Shown piece after piece: positions 13,015 to 23,119 of a stretch of DNA of 64,000 nt (the stretch's first letter is position 1; each line of letters begins with the position of its first letter). Source of the DNA: Symsagittifera roscoffensis (taxonomy: Eukaryota; Xenacoelomorpha; Acoela; Convolutidae); NCBI RefSeq assembly GCF_963678635.1, contig NC_087070.1, positions 45,739,467 to 45,803,466 of the forward strand, in the 5' to 3' direction. Position numbers and translations under genes: made by a program. The notes under the pieces were generated by a model. That model was not told where the DNA came from. It saw only the letters and a list, made by a program, of their open reading frames with translations, and made no database searches.

Positions 13015-13835
13015 AGGGGCGAAGTTGCACTTCGCATACACAAGCAAAAATTTGACCGATAACGCTTCTGTCAAAAACTGAATGAAAAAAATTATGAGCC
13101 CACAAAGTTTCTTAAGTGACGCACGCTAATTAAGACGCATTAGCAGTACCAGTCAATTTGAAAAAAAAAAGAAAATTACCAACTAACATGCCTCAATTTA
13201 TAGAGCAGTCTGTTGAGCAGTAATACCATAAAAAAACTAAATGTAACAAAAATAAAATGAAAAATCATCCCCCACACGCCATATTAAGTACAGAGTGATA
13301 AATTTGGCTCTAGTAACAAATCAATTATTGCAAATAAGCTTCCTTCAATCAATTTGGAACGATCTCTAGATGGCTTAAGTCTCCGCTTACGCGTTAAAAG
13401 CGCGAAACACATCGCGCGTTAATTGTCCCAAATTGGCCAAAATGAAATTTTTTAAACCCTCATAAATTTACAAAAAATGATCAGAGATAAAATATCTTTC
13501 CAAATTTAAGCTCAGAACAGCAAAACTTTTTGAATAATAAATAATCCCGTCAAAAATGGCTAGTTAAAAAGTCGAAATTTGTCGGAAAAAAACACCCCCA
13601 GCACAAATATTCCGTTACTTTCATCACGAAAGTCGGAACAATAATAGTCTGTGTTAAAAACCTTAGCATTGGCTGTACTTAATAGCTGGTTATTGATCAA
13701 AATGAACACTTCCAAATGAACACATTTTATCGCAACAATAATTGCGTCGCAACAATATTTGCGACTTAGGTTGGAAAAAAGATAGTTCATACTATAACAC
13801 AAGCATTGCTTATATTGCTTAAGTAAACACGTCAA
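13015..13835 (+). mobile_element. R2 element with nested R3, inserted in minisatellite
   Basis: R2 left end GGCGAAGTTGCACTTCGC at 13019, followed by 'GACCGATAACGCTTCTG' and 'GACGCATTAGCAGTACCAGT'. R3 occupies about 13255-13640, after which R2 resumes ('TAGTCTGTGTTA', 'TTATTGATCAAAATGAACAC', 'AACAATATTTGCGAC', terminal 'ACAAGCATTGCTT'). Copy C at 46192 lacks R3, so R3 is a separable insertion. The element itself is flanked on both sides by the 84-bp minisatellite. Confidence 0.75.
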
Positions 13836-13869
13836 GTGGTTTCGTAGAGAACATCGACTGGCGAGACGT

Positions 13870-14065
13870 TTCACTTTTTCTAAGCAAGCTAATGAGGCAA
13901 TGAAACTTTGAACTATCTGAATTTTTCACAGAGCAAATCGATTGCCGAAAAATTTATGTTTTTTGAAGCAAGCTATGCAAGCAATGAAACTTTGAAAAAT
14001 ATGAGACTTGGAGAAAAAATTTCACAGCGCCAATCGGTTTGCAAACAGCTAGTTTTTCTAACAAG
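13870..14065. repeat. Minisatellite, about 84-bp unit (right part)
   Basis: Units start 'TTCTAAGCAAGCTAATGAGGC' and 'TTTGAAGCAAGCTATGCAAGC', each followed by 'AATGAAACTTTGAA' and 'CAATCGGTTTGC', matching 12640-13012. A stray unit also occurs near 33390-33480. Confidence 0.7.
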
Positions 14066-15010
14066 GAGGTTTTTAGCTGGCTCGTTTCAGAAGGAAATCA
14101 ATCTGAAAAGGCGAAACTTTCCGACAAATAATGGACAGGCACTGTCTAGCCTTGAAAATTAATTGCGTTCATCTTGTCTAAAGATTTGAATTTTTGTCAA
14201 AAGCAATTCCATAGAATATAACAGATTTGAAAAAATTGGAAATTTCTAGAAAATTCTTGGCCTTCTCTGAAACGTTAAGCCTAAAGAAATTTTTAAACGT
14301 TGCATTCGACCAAGCTAAAACATTGTGTCCATAGCGCATTCCTACTTTCATTTAAAATATAAGAGTTTTGGATGGACACTTTTTTCGTAAAACTACGCCA
14401 ATTAGGGAAATCTTGTACAACAGGTAAACTTAAATTCAATTTTGAACCGATCACATTTTTTACACTACTTGCACTTTTTTCCTTGGAAACCGTAATGCTC
14501 CTTCCATTCAGCATATTAAATTTAGTTAACAAAAATATCAAAGGTCAAACCGCGAAAATTCTAAATTTAACATAATCAGCCTATAAGTTTTTTCTTGAAA
14601 GAAACAGGACGTAAATAACTAAATATATCACTTCAATAACCAACACTTAAGACTAGTATCATCAAAACGGACAGCAACATAAGAGAGCGCCAACAAGTTT
14701 AAGGAATCTTTCCGAAAAAAAACAATACCTGCATAAATGAAAAATCAATTCGTTCATCATCACGGAACACATGATAGACAACGCAAAAGTCAAGCTTATG
14801 AAGACAAAAAAGCCACCTAATGAGTGGCGTGCACAGGCTGGCAGTTTAACAAGTAGTTTTGAAAATTTTTTGTTTGAAACTTTTTTGTCAACCAATTTGA
14901 TTTTCCGAGCTCCACATAAACCCAATAGATCGTTTTGCCAAAATTTCTGTACCATAGAAGATTTTTAACAAAGAGGTGAAAAAGAGTTTTGAAGTCATTA
15001 GTATACAACG
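14066..15010. other. Intergenic, no supported gene
   Basis: Several reading frames of 65-97 codons overlap on both strands (for example minus 14293-14541), but none has splice sites, compositional bias or a family I recognise. No partner repeat was noticed. Confidence 0.5.
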
Positions 15011-15014
15011 CAAG

Positions 15015-15300
15015 CTTAGTTTTGCAAGCTAGTGAGAAAAACACCAACACTTGCAACCACAATGAAAATGTTTACAGCACAAGAAATATCCGTGATGACA
15101 AAACTAATCGGAAAAAAAGTTAGCAAATAAACAAAACCCGACAATTCAATTTTTCCTGGAAAAAACTTCCACTTTCATATATGTTGATAAGAAAAACAAA
15201 ATCCCGCCGGGACTGAAACTCCAGAGTACAATTTCGTTCAGCTATTTTTACGGTTAAAAAAGTCTTGCTCTCGTAAGTGCAAGAAAATAGCCCTAAATTA
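15015..15300 (-). mobile_element. tRNA-derived SINE, copy a
   Basis: Shares with 16390-16725 and 26170-26405 the body phrase (plus strand) 'CACTTGCA', 'AATGAA', 'TTACAGC.CAAGAA', then an A-rich run, then a tRNA-like piece. Here the minus strand shows GGAGTTTCAGTCCCGGCGGG, a B-box-like arm, near 15203-15222, and 'GAGAGCAAGACTTTTT' upstream, which also precedes the tRNA-like part in copy b. Confidence 0.5.
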
Positions 15301-15889
15301 CTCTTATTGAGCAGAGCACATCATGAAATTTTTTGACAAAAAATCTGCGTTTTACAGCGCACGTTGCCCTCTTAAATTCAGTATTTGTTCTCGCCGACAG
15401 CAACTTCAGAAAAAAATCAGATTCGATCAACCAAAAATGGATGTAAAATAGTACCACTTAATTGCTTTTAACTGGAGTTCAAAAACAAATGGTCGCTGGT
15501 GACTTCTTTTTTCCCCTGTTTCCTAAAACCATTGAATCGGCGCTAGTATCCATTGCTCGCTTATTATCTCGCTTCTAATTTCTAATATAATAATGCACGG
15601 ACTTACGACAGACTCGTTTCATTCCTTTTTAGTTCCATATTTCATTTTAAAAAGCAAAATGGCAGCTGAAGATGGGTTCGCGGACGATAGCAAAAAAAAC
15701 TGCCCAAATGGCAGCATGTGTGAAAAAACAATTCTGCAAATATTTACTTCAGGCCGGTTAAAAACGTTTTCCCACTGTTACTGCACTTCAATATTGACAT
15801 TCGGAAGAAAAACAGCAACTTAGAAAGTTTGAAAAAGAAAACAGAATAACCCTTACTCAATGCAGGAGCAACAGTTAAGGTAAGGGTAA
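15301..15889. other. Intergenic, nothing firm
   Basis: A plus-strand ORF with a good ATG context (AAAATGG at 15657) gives a 55-codon frame, but it lacks any recognisable motif or flanking splice signal. I see no repeat partner. Confidence 0.45.
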
Positions 15890-15894
15890 TTTCA

Positions 15895-16020
15895 TCTATT
15901 TTGCCGTAGCCCGTCCTACCTTGAGGAGGCAGATGACTCTGGACCCCTCCAACCGTGACCGAAGCGGGATTTGAACTCACCGCAAATGAGTTAGAGATCT
16001 ATTTTTGCTAGAACCTGGAA
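15895..16020 (-). repeat. tRNA-like SINE head
   Basis: Minus strand reads TAACTCATTTGCGGTGAG then TTCAAATCCCGC, a good B box (GAGTTCAAATCCCG) inside a T-arm-like context, followed by a GC-richer non-AT tail (GGTTGGAGGGGTCC). The A-box side is degenerate, so this is a tRNA-derived SINE or tRNA pseudogene. Confidence 0.5.
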
Positions 16021-16317
16021 GAAAATTAAACACCACCACTTGCGATTAAACTCAAACTTTAAAATATTTAGGTCAAACATTCAAGTCGAAAAAAAGGAAA
16101 ACAATGACAAAACTAATCTACCAACTCATTCTAGGCTGAAATGAAGAGGAAATAAAGCCGGCGATCTTAGAGCAGACACAAGTTGAGCAGTAAAAAATCT
16201 TTACAGTTAAACGTCTCACCTGAAAGAAATCAGAATAAGCAACCCTTGCACTTTCAACTACAAAGGCAGTTGCTTACAGCACAAGAAAAGACAAATCAGT
16301 GATAAGGCAACTAAGCC

Positions 16318-16346
16318 GGTGTCTGCTCAATCTTTGAGCAGACACC
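16318..16346. repeat. Perfect 13-bp hairpin, 3-nt loop
   Basis: GGTGTCTGCTCAA, loop TCT, then TTGAGCAGACACC: a perfect inverted repeat. Half-sites of the same sequence (GAGCAGACACAAG) also occur near 16170, within a short local duplication of 16170-16290 against 16290-16400. It has no T-run, so no terminator role is suggested. Confidence 0.85.
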
Positions 16347-16389
16347 TGCTGAGCTGAAAAACAAATTGATTAAAAAAATTAATGAGTTT

Positions 16390-16725
16390 CAAGTCCCACC
16401 TCCCTGAACCTACACAAAACAACACATGCACTTGCATTGAAAAATGCTTACAGGACAAACAAGATTTGTGATACGGCAATGCGACAAAATTTTTGCAGAA
16501 TTAAGGAAGTCCAGCAATTCAACTGTCATTGAATTTTTTTCAATTGCATTTATACTGAAAAAAAAACGAGGTCCGGCCGAGAGTCGAGCCCCAGACCTTA
16601 GACTAGAGATAAGAAAAGTTGAAACGTGTAAGAAACGTTGTTTAGTGGAAAAAGTCTTGTTCCATGTCAAGACACTTGCTCTCGCAAAAGTAATAGTAAC
16701 TGATTTGGTCGAACAGGAATTTTTG
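16390..16725 (-). mobile_element. tRNA-derived SINE, copy b
   Basis: The minus strand has a tRNA-like segment (GTCTGGGGCTCGACTCTCGG, B-box-like) at about 16575-16600, followed downstream by a T9 tract and a body that ends near 16400 with 'CATTTTTCAATGCAAGTGC'. The body matches copies a and c. Upstream 'GCGAGAGCAAGTG' is also shared. Confidence 0.5.
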
Positions 16726-16904
16726 CCCTCAAAACGCGATATACGTTCATTTTGCCCTAAAACATAAGCTGAAACCGCATAATCGAGAAAAAAATATATA
16801 TATACATGAAATAAAATTCAGAGTTGGTGAAATGACAAGTTACAAACTTTCAACATCAATTTGGAAATCAAAGTGAAATCCATGCATCACATAAAAGCCG
16901 AAAA

Positions 16905-17245
16905 ACAGTACCAAAACTAATTTATTTTTTTTAAAAAACGGGAAATATACCGACGGAAACTAGGCCGAATACCACGAATCCGAAAAAAAAATCAATATTT
17001 TTTCAAGAAAACTATCTGAAAGCAAACTAACACCGGAAAATACTACACCTATCAGGTACTTAAAGGAAGGTGTTTAATTTGAATTTTCAAAAAGTCGAGC
17101 ATTTCTGAGATTGAGCATGTCTGAAAATTACCATTCCTACACATTTGGCCATTCTGTGCCTGAAATTATTTACGGGAAAAAGTCCAGTATCCGATTACAA
17201 TGCCCTTGCCTATTGCAAGGGTAAAAAGCAATAAACTCCAAAGAA
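16905..17245 (+). repeat. R4 dispersed repeat, copy a
   Basis: Shares with 23120-23410: 'GGGAAATATACC.ACGGAAACTAGG', 'ACCACGA.TC', 'TTGAGCATGTC', 'ACCATTCCTAC', 'TTTACGGGAAAAAGTC.AGTA', 'ATTGCAAGGGTAAAAA'. Fragments also occur around 26455-26570 and 60340-60545. Non-coding. Confidence 0.7.
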
Positions 17246-17559
17246 AAAATTTCACGGATAAGTCACTGATTTGATTATCGATGGAATAAAGCATTGTCCT
17301 GGACTGTGTAGTTATTTTTTTGCGGAAGAAGAGGGACAGCTCAGCACTAAAATAACCAACAACGGATAGAATCGCGTATTTTATTGCATTGATGCAAGCT
17401 GGAGAAAGAAATCAATAACCATTATTACGTGTACAAAACCATTGCAAGACTACTCGTACCAAGGCAAAGATCTGAACGTTCAGACTGCCTTTTAAGGTTT
17501 GTAGCGTAGGGTTTAAAAAGACGAAAAATTTCAACAAAAAATCTCAGAAAACGATCTCC

Positions 17560-17925
17560 ACACGCTATGTAAAGTAAAGTGATATTTTTCACCTATCGCA
17601 CAGTATTAAATCGACCAAAAAATGCATCAAGTTTATTTGGAACAATTTCTCAGACTGATTAATTCTCGGCTTACGCGTTAATAGCGCGAAATATGTCGCG
17701 CGTTATATATCCCAAACTCGCAATCTTTAAATCACAATAAACTTAGAGAAAACAATCACAGGTGAAATGTAGATTTTTAAATTTGAGCTCAGGACAACCA
17801 TACCTTTCAGATGAATCTAAAAAGTCCGCCCAGAATTGCTAACTAAAACATCCAAAATTGTCTAGAGAAAAAATTTGGCCCGAGCGCAAATATTCCACAC
17901 CTTTCTTCGTGAGTCGCCACAACAA
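17560..17925 (+). repeat. R3 element, solo copy
   Basis: Full R3 without R2 around it: 'ACGCTATGTAAAGTA', 'AATAGCGCGAAATATGTCG' then CGCGTTATA (an inverted GCGCG arm pair), 'AAATTTGAGCTCAGGAC', 'GCGCAAATATTCC'. This shows that R3 can exist alone. Confidence 0.7.
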
Positions 17926-18109
17926 TTAAGTCTTTAGATTTTTTTGGATAAAAAAGTATCTTTAGATAAAAAGTGCTGAAACATATTAAAGACCGAATCC
18001 GTTCCTTGTACTAAGAGAAAAACGATCGAAAGAATGTAACCAATTTAGCTATCATGAATCAACAATTTTAAAAAATGACCATTAAATAATATTCTCAAGA
18101 AACTAAAAG

Positions 18110-18796
18110 TCATATGGTATTCGAATCAAAATTTGATTTCAGTGGCTGCTTCATTACTCCAATTTTTCTCAAATATCGAACCAACAGGGGAACACACGTA
18201 GCAGTTATACTGAGTCTAACAAGAGCGAAACACTTGTGTATACTATATGCAACCACAAACGTCGAAGCTCCTCCAGCAAGTTTAGCTTGGAGTCCTTCGG
18301 ATGCCAACCCAATAAACGCAACCCACGATGCCAGATCTAATCCATAATAAACCAGGGTGTAAGTAACTCCTAGCCATGAAAGGGATAAAGCCACATGAAA
18401 CGTAATCGCAATTGAACCGTACTGGGCGACCAGAAGCTTCAGTTTGTTTGCCACTGAGTTAGGATTGTATAGCTTCTTATAAACATCATCAGGAACAAAT
18501 CCTGGATGTTCGGCTAATGGATGGTTTCTAGAAGCTATTACTTTTCCGTCCAGCCCCACGGTTGTAAATAAGGATATGGCCTCGCTTTTTGAAAATGAGT
18601 GCTTGTCAGAATCCGTTTTAGTAGAAAAAGCTGGTGAAGCGTTTATTTTTGATACAAGTTGACTTTGACAAAGAAGACGTGGCCCGTAGAAAAGACAGAA
18701 GGTTCGTTTTAGCTGTGAATGGGGATCCCGGTAAGTTTTTGGGGAAATTTTCAATTTGGACCGCGAATGAATTAGATACATAGCAAAATTATTCAT
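18110..18796 (-). CDS. FAM210-like mitochondrial protein (DUF1279)
   Basis: Uninterrupted ORF of 228 residues from ATG at 18796. The N-terminal 60 residues are basic, Ser/Leu rich and almost free of acid, as expected for a mitochondrial targeting peptide. Residues about 115-220 match the DUF1279 domain of the FAM210A/B family: 'NKLKLLVAQYGSIAITFHV', a first hydrophobic segment, then 'GASTFVVAYSIHK', 'VRLSIT' and 'PLLVRYLRKIG' near the C terminus. FAM210 proteins are inner-membrane proteins linked to mitochondrial translation and energy metabolism in vertebrates; that function is inherited from the family and not shown here. A and B paralogues cannot be told apart. The coding sequence is a single exon, and the gene lies 115 bp downstream of another minus-strand gene. 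Confidence 0.9.
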   Translation of the reverse strand: MNNFAMYLIHSRSKLKISPKTYRDPHSQLKRTFCLFYGPRLLCQSQLVSKINASPAFSTKTDSDKHSFSKSEAISLFTTVGLDGKVIASRNHPLAEHPGFVPDDVYKKLYNPNSVANKLKLLVAQYGSIAITFHVALSLSWLGVTYTLVYYGLDLASWVAFIGLASEGLQAKLAGGASTFVVAYSIHKCFALVRLSITATCVPLLVRYLRKIGVMKQPLKSNFDSNTI

Positions 18797-18814
18797 GTTT
18801 GGAACACGATCGAC

Positions 18815-18820
18815 TTTATT
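18815..18820 (-). promoter_or_regulatory. AATAAA between gene X and FAM210 gene
   Basis: Minus-strand AATAAA lies about 90 nt after the stop of the upstream coiled-coil gene and only 19 nt before the FAM210 ATG. If it is the polyadenylation signal of the upstream gene, the two transcription units abut or overlap. The FAM210 mRNA would then begin close to its ATG. Confidence 0.4.
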
Positions 18821-18910
18821 GGAGCTCGAAGCACGCTTATGAAATGGTCACATAGATACGTTTAAACAGAAAAACTACTAGCATTGACCGGAGAAACCAA
18901 GAGCATTTAC

Positions 18911-19320
18911 TTAATCTGAAATGAAATCATGTATTAACGATCGAAAGTTGATAGCAGTTAGAAGCCAAAGTTACAAGTAAAAGCTGCCAAAACTTACCAA
19001 TCTCCCTCAATAGGAAAAAAATATTTTTCAATCTATCCATTTTTAACTCAAAACGTTCATATAATCTAGAAGAACAATTTTCAGCAATCGCAGCAAGTTC
19101 AATCACCAACACCTAATTGCTCTGTGACGCTTTTCAACATGTATTCTTGACAAAGCCACAAATCTTCAGTGGTTAAAAATCGAGCAATTAGTTCATTCAA
19201 TTTTTCAGCAGTTTCGTATTCTTGATTAGTAGCATCTTTCAGTTTTTGCTTCAGAGAAAAAATCTCTTTGAACAGCGTGCCATACGAAGGATTTTTTCTG
19301 TTTGTAGTGTTTAGTGACAT
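18911..19320 (-). CDS. Small coiled-coil protein, unidentified (gene X)
   Basis: ATG at 19320 opens a frame rich in K, E, L and N with heptad-like spacing ('GTLFKEIFSLKQKLKDA', 'ETAEKLNELIARF'), reaching a stop at 19099. The +1 frame continues in the same style from about 19112 ('VIELAAIAENCSSRLYERF', 'ELKMDRLKNIFFLL') to a strong donor ATTG|GTAAGT at 18998. The acceptor TTTCATTTCAG at 18916 rejoins the frame and gives a stop two codons later (TAA at 18911-18913). The clean 82-bp terminal intron makes a real gene likely and suggests that the frame break near 19110 is a one-base indel, an error or a recent mutation. I do not recognise the family. An upstream in-frame ATG at 19362 is possible, but TTTTCAG at about 19352 could be an acceptor. 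Confidence 0.55.
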
Positions 19321-19364
19321 CTTTCGCTGTTTCACTTTTTTGATAATTGAGCTGAAAAGCAATG

Positions 19365-20240
19365 GTTAAGGCAGTGTTGGTTTAAATTAACCGGTCACAG
19401 CGAATAAAATTTGAAAAAATAAAAAAGCATTTTTCTCAAACTGAAAGGACTTTAGGCAAAAACTGAAGACAAAACATGCTAAGAATTGTATAAGAATTAA
19501 TATGGTGCAAATTATTTTGTGAAATTCGACTTAAAATTTTTTACCAAAATCGATCATTTTTGGTTTTTATACAATCAAAAATTATGCCGGAACTACCGGA
19601 TCATCTTCTGTATCAAGTTAAGCCTCTTATGGAGCGCAACAAAGTTAAAAAGGGTGTAATCTCCTCAATTTCATTTTTAAAAAATTATTTCCGACTAATG
19701 TTATTTCTACTAGATGAATGACATATTTTTCATTTAAAATTAATTTCAGACGATTCGGGCCAAATAATGAAGTATGTATCTCGCTTAAACGATGGGCTGA
19801 TAAGAGGTTCACTTTGACATAATTTTGTCAGCAAATGAACCAATAGTATTAGTATTGGCATAATTTTTGAGTAAAAAAGTCAAAAATGGTGGTTTTTCGG
19901 GTAACATTTTGGTCTCAATTTCGGAAAATAAACTGTACTGTATTAACTCTGATAAAACTAAAATCAAGTTATGTCTTCGTCAATTTTTGCCTGAAAACAA
20001 CCCAATTTGAGAAAAACACGTGTTAAATCTCAAGTTTTCTTCGTTTTGTCAGGTTAATTTAAATTAGCATTGAAAATGAGCTGAAAAATCGCCTGTTTAT
20101 TAGCTGAAACGCTCGCACTCAAAATAAAAGACATTAGTTCGAAAATAAAAAACCATAGTTTGAAAAGCAAATAAAACAGGCAAAATTATTGATCCAGAAG
20201 TTATTTAAAACAGTAAAAGAAGACTCCGGGAAAAAAAAAC
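19365..20240. other. AT-rich intergenic stretch
   Basis: No exon-like frame, RNA gene or clear repeat partner was seen. Upstream regulatory sequence of gene X may lie at its left edge. Confidence 0.5.
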
Positions 20241-20708
20241 CATTGAATTTTTTTTCAAAATCTTGATAAGAATTACTTGAAAAATACTTTAAGCTGATGT
20301 TTCATATAAAAAACCTAACAATTAACCTAAGAATTTAAACAAAAATGGCGACACCAATGTTGCACGCACAACAGTAACAGAAATTATTTAATCGAAAGCA
20401 ATGTATTTTGTAGAAAAACAACCTATTTGAAACGAAAAAAATGGCAACTTACGATTTTCGACTAAAAATTTCGACATTGAATTTTTTTTTCAAAATCTTG
20501 ATAAGAATTACTTGAAAAATACTTTAAGCTGATGTTTCATATAAAAAACCTAACAATTAACCTAAGAATTTAAACAAAAATGGCGACACCAATGTTGCAC
20601 GCACAACAGTAACAGAAATTATTTAATCGAAAGCAATGTATTTTGTAGAAAAACAACCTATTTGAAACGAAAAAAATGGCAACTTACGATTTTCGACTAA
20701 AAATATAG
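20241..20708. repeat. Near-perfect 234-bp tandem duplication
   Basis: The block starting CATTGAATTTTTTTTCAAAA at 20241 recurs at 20475 with only homopolymer-length and terminal differences that I could see, running through 'ATGGCGACACCAATGTTGC' to 'CGATTTTCGACTAAAAAT'. It has no coding content. It is either very recent or an assembly duplication. Confidence 0.9.
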
Positions 20709-21144
20709 CACGTTTAGGCTCTTCAAATTTCGAGAAACTGTTTGGATTAAAACTTTTCTATAGAACTTGTCCAATTAGACAAAACCATCAATCGGCAACA
20801 TTTTTATTCCGCCGAGAATCTAACAGTTCAGAATCAATTTCAAAAAAAAGTCATTCACTTTTTTGCTCCATTTCTGAAAGAATTCTCGTTACTCCAGAGC
20901 AATATTTACCAACGTTTTAGCAAATAAAATTGAATTTAACTCAAAAAGTGCATGTATACTAAATACATTAATATGTAATAATGCACCTTTGTAGTTATTA
21001 AAGCATGTTAAAAGCTTTTCCAGAAAATTTTTTTTAAGAAACCACCAGGACAGAAATTAGAAAAAAAAATATAAATCTGAATACATACCTCAAGCACGCG
21101 CTTCACTTCAGCTGCTGAGCAAATGAAGTGTTATAATATATTGA

Positions 21145-21425
21145 TTAAGAAACTAGCAGCAAAATGACTATGGCGACATGGCTGATTGAGAAAATAGTGG
21201 CAACATGACTGGTTTCTTGCAAGAAAATTATGTATTGCTAAGCTATCAATAGTTGCAACATGATTGATTAAATAACTAGTGGCAACATGTTTGGTTCTTG
21301 CAAGTCTAATAAAGTACTGATTAAGAAACTAGTGGCAACATTAGTGGTTTCTTTTAAGTGTAATGTGTTACTTATGTAAATAATGGCAACGTGTCTAGTG
21401 GCAACATGACTGATTAAGAAACCTA
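21145..21425. repeat. Minisatellite, GATTAAGAAACTAGTGGCAACATG unit
   Basis: The phrase 'AGAAACTAGTGGCAACATG' and close variants occur about seven times, spaced by 20-60 bp and often followed by 'GGTTTCTTGCAAG'. It is irregular and non-coding. Confidence 0.75.
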
Positions 21426-21519
21426 CGGTGCTTCAAAAAGATCGTTGAACTTAAAAAGAGCTTCCGAAAACATGAACCAAAACAGCAATACTTAATGCAA
21501 CCGCGAAGATAAACTGGGC

Positions 21520-22140
21520 TCATCTATCAGGGGCTTCAACTTCAAAAAACGCCATATCTCAAACATCAGAATGATTTCAGCAGACAAAATAAGAGGGCAG
21601 ATTTGCTAACCTAAATTGTACCCTAACAGTATCCCACCATAGGGTTGAGAATTTCAATTTCTATTAGTAGTTTTTTATTTCAAAAAAAAGAAATGATAAA
21701 AATCGCCTTGTCTCGGAAACCTAAAGAATTTGAGCAGTCATATTTGGAAGAAAGATTTACAACCCTTGAGAACACCCTGACAGCACACTACCATAGGGTT
21801 GAGAATTTTAGGTACGGTGAGTTATTCTATATGTTTTTAAAAAAAAACTGAAAAAATGATAAAAACGCCCTATCTCGAAAACCAAAAAAAACTTGAGCAG
21901 TCATGCTTAGACGCCACCATTACAAACATTGAGTGCACCCTGACAGCACACCAGTATAAGATTGAGAATTTCATTTTCGGTTAGTTTTTTTATATCTAAG
22001 TTTTTTGAAAAAAAAAATTGAAAAAATCATGAAAAACGCCATATATTGAACATCAAAAGGATTTCAGCAGGCAGATTTGCAACCTCTGATTGTAACCTGG
22101 GACCACCCCTTTAAAGGGTTGAAAATTTCAAATTAAGTTG
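21520..22140. repeat. Degenerate ~155-bp tandem repeat (R6)
   Basis: Units share 'CCATAGGGTTGAGAATTT', a poly-A/T section, 'GATAAAAACGCC.TATCTCG', 'GAGCAGTCAT' and 'CACCCTGACAGCACAC'. The GTTGAGAATTT marker falls near 21643, 21795 and 21958, with a GTTGAAAATTT variant near 22117. Single diverged units occur at 6755-6850 and 23460-23745. The plus ORF 21645-21851 is part of the repeat. Confidence 0.75.
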
Positions 22141-22144
22141 AATA

Positions 22145-23115
22145 AATTTTAAAAAAATTGATAGTTATAGGTTGCGAATGTAGGAAAAACGTAGCTAGAG
22201 CATTCGCACTCCAACAGATAATGAAATGTGTCGGCTTGAGAAAACATTTCAACCCCTGCAACGTTTTGGCCTTTTAACAGACCAATATAGCGACTTCTTA
22301 ACCATGAGTCAAGCCAAATTTCTACAGCATTACAATTTCGAATGCATTACAATGACAGCTCAAATGTTCAAAAAAATCTTTCGTTAAACATGCCAAAAAT
22401 GGTGCGTTGAAAAAACTTGAACATGCCATTATTATGGCTTCTTAAACATGTGCCAAATGAAGCGCCAACTTAACAATGCATAGATTGGCAAAATAGATTG
22501 CAAACTCTTAAAATGACAGAATGCCAAAAAAAACAACACCCGAAATGTTCAAATGTTTGTTTCAACCTGAAAATCTTTTTAATGAAAACATGTGGCAGAA
22601 CAAAACAGCCAGTATTGAACTAGCTTGAAAAACTTTGAACTGCGCTCCAATATAGCCGGCGGAAAAAAACAGTCAAAAAATTTTCAGAAAAATTGACTTG
22701 AAAAAATTACTTGATAATATAACTTTTTTAACATTAGAAAAACTACAGCTTCAAAAACTTCATGGTTGTATCAGATGACGTTCATAAACAGCCTGAAAAA
22801 ATTGGAAATCATTCAACGAGCGGCAGAAAAGGCGACAAAGTTTGGGTCGAAACCTGTTGAGCCAAAACAAAAACAGTTTCATGAAATTTTAAAATTTTTT
22901 AACGACCCATCCATACTGAAGCACTTAATCTTATACCAAAATATTTTGTCCTAAAAAAATAAAGCAATATAAAATGACAAGGATGAAATCACAATCTGCT
23001 GGAATATTAGAAAAAAAAATTACGCAAAATCAGACTTGGTAAATTTACCAACTACTGAACTTTCAGTTATAGTACAGAAGTTGAAAAGTTATCCATTGAA
23101 AACCCTTTAGAAAAA
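22145..23115. other. Intergenic, no gene supported
   Basis: The only frame of interest is plus 22766-22954 (62 codons, Lys/Glu rich) with no start context or splice evidence. I found no repeat partner. Confidence 0.45.
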
Positions 23116-23119
23116 AACA

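Noticed and set aside
14293-14541. 82-codon minus ORF with varied composition
   Set aside because: Looks somewhat protein-like but has no splice signals or homology I can name; the length is within chance.
15593-15823. 76-codon plus ORF with a good ATG context at 15660
   Set aside because: No second exon, motif or repeat evidence; next to tRNA-like SINE material.
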